Positions 25,311 through 31,582 of a stretch of DNA of 31,582 bases are shown here, piece after piece. A program made the position numbers and the translations under genes. Origin of the DNA: Nemertoderma westbladi (Eukaryota; Xenacoelomorpha; Nemertodermatida; Nemertodermatidae); NCBI GenBank assembly GCA_032718475.1, contig JAUCBJ010007540.1, positions 1-31,582 on the forward strand. The letters run 5' to 3'. How positions within the stretch are numbered: the first letter of the stretch is position 1; every line of letters starts with the position of its first letter. A model generated the notes under the pieces. It did no database searches, had not been told where the DNA came from, and worked only from the letters and a program-made list of their open reading frames with translations.

Positions 25311-28043
25311 AGATCTCCTGTGACAAGGAGATTTCATGCGACTAGGGATCTCCCTGCAACAATGAGATCTCCTGCGACAAGGAGATCTCATGCGACAAGC
25401 TATCTCCTGCAACAAGGATCTCATGCAGCAAGAGGATCTCATTTGACAAGGGGATCTCCTGCTGCTCCAAGAGAATATCTTGCGACTAGGGATCTCCTGC
25501 AGCAAGGAGATCTACTGCGACAAGGGATCTCCTGCAACAAGTATCTTATGCAGCAAGAGGATCTCCTGTGACAAGGAGATCTCCTGTGACAAGGAGATTT
25601 CATGCGACTAGGGATCTCCCTGCAACAAGGAGATCTCCTGCGACAAGGAGATCTCCTGCGACAAGAGATCTCCTGCAACAAGGATCTCATGCAGCAAGAT
25701 GATCTCCTGTGACAAGGGGATCTCCTGTGACTTCTGCTCCAAGAGAATATCCTGCGACTAGGGATCTCCTGCAGCAAGAATATCTACTGGGACAAGGGAT
25801 CTCCTGCAACAAGGATCTCATGCAGCAAGAGGATCTGCTGTGACAAGGGGATCTCCTCTGACAAGGAGATCTACTGCGACAAGGGATCTCCTGCGACAAG
25901 GAGATCTACTGCGACAAGGGGATCTCATGCAACAAGGGGATATCATGCAACAAGAGATCTCCTGCGACAAGGAGATCTTCTGCAACAAGGGGATCTCCTG
26001 CGACAAGGAGATCTACTGCAACAAGGGATCACCTGCAACAAGGAGATCTACTGCGACAAGGGGATCTCCTGCAACAAGAGATCTCCTGCGACAAGGAGAT
26101 CTTCTGCAACAAGGGGATCTCCTGCGACAAGGAGATCTACTGCGACAAGGGATCTCCTGCGACAAGGAGATCTCCTGCAAAAAGGAGATCTACTGCGGCA
26201 AGGGAATCTCCTGCAACAAGAGATCTCCTGCGACAAGGAGATCTTCTGCAACAAGGGGATCTCCTGGAACAAGGAGATCTACTGCGACAAGGGATCTCCT
26301 GCGACAAGGAGATCTCCTGCGACAAGAAGATCTACTGCGACAAATGATCTCCTGCGACAAGGGGATATCATGCGACAAGGGGTTCTCCTGCGACAAGGAG
26401 ATCTACTGCGACAAGTTATCTCCTGCGACAAGTGATCTCCTGCGACAAGAGGATATAATGCGACAAGGGGTTCTCCTGCGACAAGGGGATATCCTGCGAC
26501 AATGGGACCTCCTGCGATAAGGATATCTCCTGCGACAAGGAGATTACTGCGACAAGGGATCTCCTGCAACAAGGATCTCCTGCGACAAGGAGATCTACTG
26601 CGACAAGGAGATCTACTGCGACAAGGGATCACCTGCAACAAGGAGATCTACTGCGACAAGGGGATCTCCTGCAACAAGAGATCTCCTGCGACAAGGAGAT
26701 CTTCTGCAACAAGGGGATCTCCTGCGATAAGGAGATCTACTGCGACAAGGGATCTCCTGCGACAACGAGATCTACTGCGACAAGGGGATCTCCTGCAACA
26801 AGAGATCTCCTGCGACAAGGAGATCTCCTGCGACAAGGAGATCTCCTGCGACAAGGAGATATCCTGCGAGATTACTGCGACAAGGGATCTCCTGCAACAA
26901 GGATCTCCTGCGACAAGGATCTCCTGCGACAAGGGGGTCTCCTGCGGCAAGGATCTCCTGCGACAAGGGATATCCTGCGTCAAGGTGATCTCCTGCAACA
27001 AGTGGATCTCCTGCGACAAGGAGATTACTGCGACAAGGGATCTCCTGCAACAAGGATTTCCTGCGACAAGGGATCTCCTGCGACAAGGAGATTACTGCGA
27101 CAAGGGATCTCCTGCAACAAGGATTTCCTGCGACAAGGGATCTCATGCGTCAAGGGAATCTCCTGCGACAAGGAGATCTCCTGCAACAAAGAGATCTCCT
27201 GCGACAAGTGATCTCCATCAACAAGGATCTCCTGCAGCAAGGGATCTCCTGCGACAAGGGATCTCCTTCAACAAGGATCTCCTGCAGCAAGGGGATCTAC
27301 TGCGATAAGGGATCTCATGCAACAAGGAGATGATGCAGCAAGGAGATCTCCTGCGACAAGGAGATCTCCTGCAACACAGATATCTCGTGCAACAAGGGAT
27401 CTACAGCGACAAGAGATCTCCTTCAACAAGGATTTCCTACAGCAAGGGGATCTACTGCGACAAGGGATCTCATGCAACAAGGAGATGCTGCAGCAAGAAG
27501 ATCTCCTGCTACAAGGAGATCTCCTGCAACAAGGAGATCTCCTGCGACAAGGGATCTACTGCGACAAGGAGATCTCCTGCGACAAGGAGATCTCCTGCGG
27601 CAAGTGGATCTCCTGCGGCAAGGAGATCTCCTGCGACAAGGAGATCTCCTGCGACAAGGGATCTATTGCGACAAGGGATCTCCTTCAACAAGGATCTTCT
27701 GCAGCAAGGGTTCTACTGCGACCATGGATCTCATGCAACAAGGAAATCCTGCAATAAGGAGATCTCCTGCGACAAGGAGTTCTACTGCGACAGGGGAACC
27801 CCTGCGACTAGGGGATCTCCTGCCGCAAGGAGATCTCCTGCGACAAGGAGTTCTACTGCGACAGGGGAACCCCTGCGTCAAGGAGATCTCCTGCGGCAAG
27901 GGGATCTCCTGCGACAAGGAGATCTCCTGCGACAAGGGGATCTCCTGCGACAAGGGGATCTCCCACGACAAGGAGATCTCCTGCGACAAGGGGATCTCCC
28001 ACGACAAGGAGATCTCCTGCGACAAGGGATCTACTGTGACAAG

Positions 28044-28439
28044 GAGGAAACTTGTCCATGTCCGGAAGATATGTTTCGGTTCGTCAATGGATCCAACGGA
28101 TATTACCATTCTTGTATACCAGGGAGTTGGAGGTGTGATGGTTTGGATCACTGCTCGGATGGTGCAGATGTATCCGGATGTGATGAAGGACCTTCCACTG
28201 CTTCATATAATCAAACATGTTCTGAGAACGAGTTAATATGTAGCAGTTATGGTTGACCCCCATATGGTAATTGTGTTGATTATGAAGCCCATCAATGCTA
28301 TACATGCCCTGATGATAAGTTTATGTGCCAAAAGGGATCCTTCTACACATATTCTAATCCCTGCATAACAGTTTATTGGATATGTGATGGTTTGGATGAC
28401 TGTTTAGATGGAGAAGATGAAAATTTTGCTGAAATATGA
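28044..28439 (+). pseudogene. Decayed exon with LDL-receptor class A (LDLa) modules
   Basis: Reading from GAG at 28044, the frame encodes CPCPEDMF (28053 onward), then SWRCDGLDHC and SDGADVSGC, a typical calcium-binding LDLa C-terminal half. A second module follows with CPDDKFMC from 28305, then WICDGLDDC and DGEDEN. These modules occur in extracellular or membrane receptors, where six cysteines form three disulfides. Decay is visible. In module one the second cysteine position reads FRF instead of F-x-C. An in-frame TGA at 28254-28256 lies between the modules, where TGG (Trp) would fit. Module two ends without its sixth cysteine before a TGA at 28437-28439. The frame is continuous with the upstream minisatellite (IYCDKEETCPC). 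The parent gene cannot be named. Alternatively, splicing could remove the first TGA. Confidence 0.7.
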
Positions 28440-29663
28440 TGGTTCCTATTTACTGTGGCTGTCCTATACGGTTGTGGTGAGGGGGTTGTGATTGTTCCTA
28501 TTTACTGTGGCTGTCTTATACGGTTGTGGTGCTGGGGTTGTGATGGTTCCTATTTACTGTGGCTGTCCTATACGGTTGTGGTGATGGGGTTGCGATGGTT
28601 CCTATTTACTGTGGCTGTCCTATACGGTTGTGGTGAGGGGGTTGTGATGGTTCCTATTTACTGTGGCTGTCCTATACGGTTGTGGTGATGGGGTTGTGAT
28701 GGTTCCTATTTACTGTGGCTGTCCTATACGGTTGTGGTGATGGGGTTGTGATGGTTCCTATTTACTGTGGCTGTCCTATACGGTTGTGGTTTACTGTGGC
28801 TGTCCTATACGGTTGTGGTGATGGGGTTGTGATGGTTCCTATTTACTGTGGTTGTCCTATACGGTTGTGGTGATGGGGTTGTGATGGTTCCTATTTACTG
28901 TGGCTGTCCTATACGGTTGTGGTGATGGGGTTGTGATGGTTCCTATTTACTGTGGCTGTCCTATACGGTTGTGGTGCTGGGGTTGTGATGGTTCCTATTT
29001 ACTGTGGCTGTCATATACGGTTGTGGTGATGGGGTTGTGATGGTTCCTATTTACTGTGGCTGTCCTATACGGTTGTGGTGATGGGGTTGTGATGGTTCCT
29101 ATTTACTGTGGCTGTCCTATACGGTTGTGGTGCTGGGGTTGTGATGGTTCCTATTTACTGTGGCTGTCATATACGGTTGTGGTGATGGGGTTGTGATGGT
29201 TCCTATTTACTGTGGCTGTCCTATACGGTTGTGGTGATGGGGTTGTGATGGTTCCTATTTACTGTGGCTGTCCTATAGGGTTGTGGTGATGGGGTTGTGA
29301 TGGTTCCTATTTACTGTGGCTGTCATATACGGTTGTGGTGATGGGGTTGTGATGGTTCCTATTTACTGTGGCTGTCCTATACGGTTGTGGTGATGGGGTT
29401 GTGATGGTTCCTATTTACTGTGGCTGTCCTATACGGTTGTGGTGATGGGGTTGTGATGGTTCCTATTTACTGTGGCTGTCCTATACGGTTGTGGTGATGG
29501 GGTTGTGATGGTTCCTATTTACTGTGGCTGCCCTATACGGTTGTGGTGATGGGGTTGTGATAGTTCCTATTTACTGGGGCTGTCCTATACGATTGTGGTG
29601 ATGGGGTTGTGATGGTTCCTATTTACTGTGGCTGTCCTATACGGTTGTGGTGATGGGGTTGTG
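28439..29663. repeat. 52-bp satellite array, about 23 copies
   Basis: The monomer contains GGTTGTGATGGTTCCTATTT, then ACTGTGGCTGTCC and TATACGGTTGTGGTGATGGG. TTTACTGTGG recurs every 52 bp from 28449 to 29622, with one truncated 29-bp copy near 28761-28789. Variants GTCATATACGG (near 29010, 29166 and 29322) recur every 156 bp, that is every three monomers, and a GTGCTGGGG variant shows the same spacing (near 28974 and 29130), so a trimer higher-order unit exists. In one frame each monomer reads W-G-C-D-G, close to the LDLa core WRCDG/WICDG just upstream. The array begins immediately after the LDLa frame ends. Confidence 0.95.
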
Positions 29664-29734
29664 CCAACTGTTTCCTATAATAAGAATCCACATTGATAGT
29701 CAAAAGTTTTGATAAAGAAAATTTAATTAATAAG

Positions 29735-29943
29735 ATTGAATGAACAGTTGGCCTAGTTAACTAGAAGATGTTTTAGGCATATAGGATATTGAATGAACAG
29801 TTGGCCTAGTTAACTAGAAGATGTTTTAGGTATATAGGATATTGAATGAACAGTTGGCCTAGTTAACTAGAAGATGTTTTAGGCATATAGGATATTGAAT
29901 GAACAGTTGGCCTAGTTAACTAGAAGATGTTTTAGGCATATAG
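29735..29943. repeat. 53-bp direct repeat, four copies
   Basis: ATTGAATGAACAGTTGGCC starts at 29735, 29788, 29841 and 29894, an exact 53-bp period. Each copy contains the perfect 12-bp palindrome CTAGTTAACTAG and then AGATGTTTTAGGCATATAGG. The copies differ by only one or so base (GTATATAGG in the second). No coding potential was seen. Confidence 0.9.
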
Positions 29944-30116
29944 GGAGTAAATATCGTACATAAGTTGCCTAATTGGTGCTAAGATTTAGTGATAGGATTT
30001 TATTATTCATCTAAGTAGCTTGTTGATATTCCTTTTAGTGGTATCAGGAACTATAATTGAAGTTTCCCCAAAGAAAAAACCATATTTAATTTTGGAGGAA
30101 ACTATCATAGTTTATA
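29944..30116. other. Short AT-rich spacer before the 340-bp array
   Basis: No gene, RNA or repeat was recognised. It joins the 340-bp array at about 30117-30120, where the spacer reads TTTATAATGG and the internal unit junctions read TAATTAAAGG before the shared TGTAATATTA. Confidence 0.5.
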
Positions 30117-30149
30117 ATGGTGTAATATTATGGGTTTGTTCAGAAGTGG

Positions 30150-30155
30150 AAAAAA
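30150..30155 (-). terminator. T6 run, probable Pol III terminator, first unit
   Basis: Six consecutive T on the minus strand lie about 17 bases after the B box. Pol III normally stops at four or more T, so a transcript started at the A box would be only about 100 nt and would contain the whole ribozyme. Longer, multi-unit transcripts would need read-through or another polymerase. The run recurs in each unit. Confidence 0.6.
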
Positions 30156-30171
30156 TGGGAGCGCGTCACCG

Positions 30172-30182
30172 GGGGTTGAACC
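30172..30182 (-). promoter_or_regulatory. Pol III B box (tRNA type), first unit
   Basis: The minus strand reads GGTTCAACCCC, a full match to GGTTCRANNCC. It follows the hammerhead immediately, 48 bases after the A box, which is within the spacing used by tRNA genes and tRNA-derived SINEs. Copies are at +340, +680, +1,020 and +1,360. Confidence 0.75.
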
Positions 30183-30228
30183 AGCGCTATACGCACGTTT
30201 CGGCCTAACAGGCCTCATCAGTAGCGCT
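30183..30228 (-). ncRNA. Type I hammerhead ribozyme, copy 1
   Basis: Read on the minus strand from 30228 to 30183. The stem I strand AGCGCTA (30228-30222) pairs over seven bases with TAGCGCT (30189-30183). The core CTGATGA is at 30221-30215. Stem II is GGCC (30214-30211) with GGCC (30205-30202) around the loop TGTTA. GAA is at 30201-30199. Stem III is only two pairs, AC (30198-30197) with GT (30192-30191), capped by GTGC. The site is GTA, so cleavage is expected after the A at 30190. Every invariant core base is present. A possible extension of stem I (GGTT at 30232-30229 with AACC at 30177-30174) leaves a GGTTC bulge that could contact loop II. The tiny stem III is typical of animal type I hammerheads, which often act best as dimers. 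Confidence 0.92.
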
Positions 30229-30230
30229 AA

Positions 30231-30242
30231 CCAGCTCAGCCA
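30231..30242 (-). promoter_or_regulatory. Pol III A box (tRNA type), first unit
   Basis: The minus strand reads TGGCTGAGCTGG, a full match to the tRNA internal promoter consensus TRGYNNARNNGG. It lies directly before the hammerhead, and the stem I strand overlaps what would be the end of a tRNA D arm (GGTTAGCGC). Identical copies are at +340, +680 and +1,020. Transcription would start about 10-20 bases upstream, near 30250-30260. Confidence 0.75.
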
Positions 30243-30522
30243 CTAGCCCCTGACACTCGCAGTCCCACCTAATCCACTTCTATTGAACGGGCAGTCTTAA
30301 GTTGCAAATATTCTATCTCTAACAGCGGACCTAACGGCCTCAAGTATGCTAGAGTGAAACAGGAGGGAAGTACAAATAAATAAATATTCAGCTCGGTATT
30401 GCTGCCAGGTGATATTAATTAAATAAATTGGAGATGAGCTGTTGCAACTGTAATTAAAGGTGTAATATTATGGGTTTGTTCAGAAGTGGAAAAAATGGGA
30501 GCGCGTCACCGGGGGTTGAACC

Positions 30523-30568
30523 AGCGCTATACGCACGTTTCGGCCTAACAGGCCTCATCAGTAGCGCT
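30523..30568 (-). ncRNA. Type I hammerhead ribozyme, copy 2
   Basis: Sequence identical to copy 1, shifted by 340 bp. Core CTGATGA at 30561-30555 and predicted cleavage after the base at 30530. Cleavage at this and the neighbouring copy would release a 340-nt monomer. Confidence 0.92.
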
Positions 30569-30862
30569 AACCAGCTCAGCCACTAGCCCCTGACACTCGC
30601 AGTCCCACCTAATCCACTTCTATTGAACGGGCAGTCTTAAGTTGCAAATATTCTATCTCTAACAGCGGACCTAACGGCCTCAAGTATGCTAGAGTGAAAC
30701 AGGAGGGAAGTACAAATAAATAAATATTCAGCTCGGTATTGCTGCCAGGTGATATTAATTAAATAAATTGGAGATGAGCTGTTGCAACTGTAATTAAAGG
30801 TGTAATATTATGGGTTTGTTCAGAAGTGGAAAAAATGGGAGCGCGTCACCGGGGGTTGAACC

Positions 30863-30908
30863 AGCGCTATACGCACGTTTCGGCCTAACAGGCCTCATCA
30901 GTAGCGCT
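30863..30908 (-). ncRNA. Type I hammerhead ribozyme, copy 3
   Basis: Sequence identical to copy 1, shifted by 680 bp. Core at 30901-30895; predicted cleavage after the base at 30870. Confidence 0.92.
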
Positions 30909-31202
30909 AACCAGCTCAGCCACTAGCCCCTGACACTCGCAGTCCCACCTAATCCACTTCTATTGAACGGGCAGTCTTAAGTTGCAAATATTCTATCTCT
31001 AACAGCGGACCTAACGGCCTCAAGTATGCTAGAGTGAAACAGGAGGGAAGTACAAATAAATAAATATTCAGCTCGGTATTGCTGCCAGGTGATATTAATT
31101 AAATAAATTGGAGATGAGCTGTTGCAACTGTAATTAAAGGTGTAATATTATGGGTTTGTTCAGAAGTGGAAAAAATGGGAGCGCGTCACCGGGGGTTGAA
31201 CC

Positions 31203-31248
31203 AGCGCTATACGCACGTTTCGGCCTAACAGGCCTCATCAGTAGCGCT
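31203..31248 (-). ncRNA. Type I hammerhead ribozyme, copy 4
   Basis: Sequence identical to copy 1, shifted by 1,020 bp. Core at 31241-31235; predicted cleavage after the base at 31210. Confidence 0.92.
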
Positions 31249-31542
31249 AACCAGCTCAGCCACTAGCCCCTGACACTCGCAGTCCCACCTAATCCACTTC
31301 TATTGAACGGGCAGTCTTAAGTTGCAAATATTCTATCTCTAACAGCGGACCTAACGGCCTCAAGTATGCTAGAGTGAAACAGGAGGGAAGTACAAATAAA
31401 TAAATATTCAGCTCGGTATTGCTGCCAGGTGATATTAATTAAATAAATTGGAGATGAGCTGTTGCAACTGTAATTAAAGGTGTAATATTATGGGTTTGTT
31501 CAGAAGTGGAAAAAATGGGAGCGCGTCACCGGGGGTTGAACC

Positions 31543-31582
31543 AGCGCTATACGCACGTTTCGGCCTAACAGGCCTCATCAGT
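31543..31582 (-). ncRNA. Type I hammerhead ribozyme, copy 5 (cut by window end)
   Basis: All core elements up to CTGATGA (31581-31575) are present. Most of the first stem I strand and the A box fall beyond the window. Truncation is by the window, not by mutation. Confidence 0.8.

Larger units (their letters stand above)
11890..28043. repeat. 16-kb minisatellite with 18/17-bp monomers centred on AGATCT
   Basis: The commonest monomer is GGAGATCTCCTGCGACAA (18 bp), with a 17-bp form lacking one base of the purine run and frequent variants GATCTACTGCGAC, GATCTTCTGCAAC and GATCTCATGCAAC. GGAGATCTCC is a perfect 10-bp palindrome containing a BglII site, so nearly every monomer can fold locally. 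Mixed 18- and 17-bp monomers shift the frame. In stop-poor frames this gives open reading frames of GDLLRQ, ISCDKE or RRSPAT repeats, and on the minus strand arginine/serine-rich ones; none looks like a gene. A divergent landmark (TGTGACTTCTGCTCCAAGAG, followed by AATATCCTGCGAC) recurs many times, for example near 12431, 14187, 18411 and 21462, and marks the higher-order structure. Confidence 0.97.
30117..31582 (-). mobile_element. 340-bp tandem array of a hammerhead-ribozyme SINE-like element (retrozyme-like)
   Basis: Units start at 30121, 30461, 30801 and 31141, and a fifth, cut off by the window end, starts at 31481. The period is exactly 340 bp and the four complete units read identically. 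On the minus strand each carries, in order, a tRNA-type A box, a type I hammerhead ribozyme, a B box and a T6 run. Unit size and content resemble the known hammerhead satellites of newts and schistosomes (about 330-340 bp; the schistosome one is SINE-like with a Pol III promoter) and the animal retrozymes. Such elements encode no protein and are thought to spread through another element's reverse transcriptase, possibly a Penelope-like one. No reverse transcriptase is present here. The array continues past the window. Confidence 0.88.

Noticed and set aside
11968-28043. Dozens of plus and minus frames with GDLLRQ, RRSPAT, ISCDKE or RS-rich repeats
   Set aside because: They are shadows of the 17/18-bp minisatellite. 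Frames change whenever a 17-bp monomer occurs, and both strands are equally open.
30020-30208. 62-codon open frame entering the first 340-bp unit
   Set aside because: It crosses the spacer/array junction and reads through the ribozyme on the opposite strand; no protein family.
30172-30250. Canonical tRNA gene on the minus strand
   Set aside because: A and B boxes fit, but the acceptor strands do not pair, the T stem is imperfect and the anticodon arm is occupied by the hammerhead. It is tRNA-derived or tRNA-like, not a tRNA.

Overview
The window is eukaryotic, almost certainly from an invertebrate animal. It holds fragments of three animal gene families separated by AT-rich, intron-like or intergenic DNA, and about 24 kb of it is tandem repeat. 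The sequence alone does not fix the phylum. Hammerhead-bearing tandem elements are known from molluscs, cnidarians, flatworms and other animals.

Layout. (1) 71-595 is the last coding exon of a DNA polymerase beta (base excision repair), with its active-site residues intact and a poly(A) signal at 849-854. (2) 1926-2723 is a complete uninterrupted reading frame for a six-transmembrane DRAM-family protein (DNA-damage-regulated autophagy modulator), with a poly(A) signal at 2746-2751. (3) 2724-4035 is AT-rich spacer with a G19 tract and a hairpin built from inverted 15-bp tandem repeats. (4) 4036-9984 is a 20-bp satellite of roughly 295 copies. (5) 9985-11889 is spacer with CCAAT-ended palindromes and a G29 tract. 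(6) 11890-28043 is an 18/17-bp minisatellite organised into kilobase-scale higher-order units, including three near-identical copies of about 3,051 bp. (7) 28044-28439 is a decayed exon with LDL-receptor class A modules, in frame with the end of that minisatellite. (8) 28439-29663 is a 52-bp satellite that may derive from LDLa codons, followed by a 53-bp x4 repeat. (9) 30117 to the window end is an exact 340-bp tandem array.

The most interesting system is the last one. On the minus strand, every complete 340-bp unit carries a perfect type I hammerhead self-cleaving ribozyme. The ribozyme sits between a consensus Pol III A box and B box of tRNA type, and a T6 Pol III terminator follows. This is the architecture of a SINE-like hammerhead satellite or animal retrozyme: a non-autonomous element expected to produce self-cleaved, possibly circular RNAs.

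The long reading frames across the two big arrays are by-products of stop-free repeat monomers and are not annotated as genes. The polymerase beta and DRAM genes have linked themes (DNA damage), but nothing in the sequence shows they are co-regulated. No operons, CRISPR arrays, rRNA genes or canonical tRNA genes were seen.
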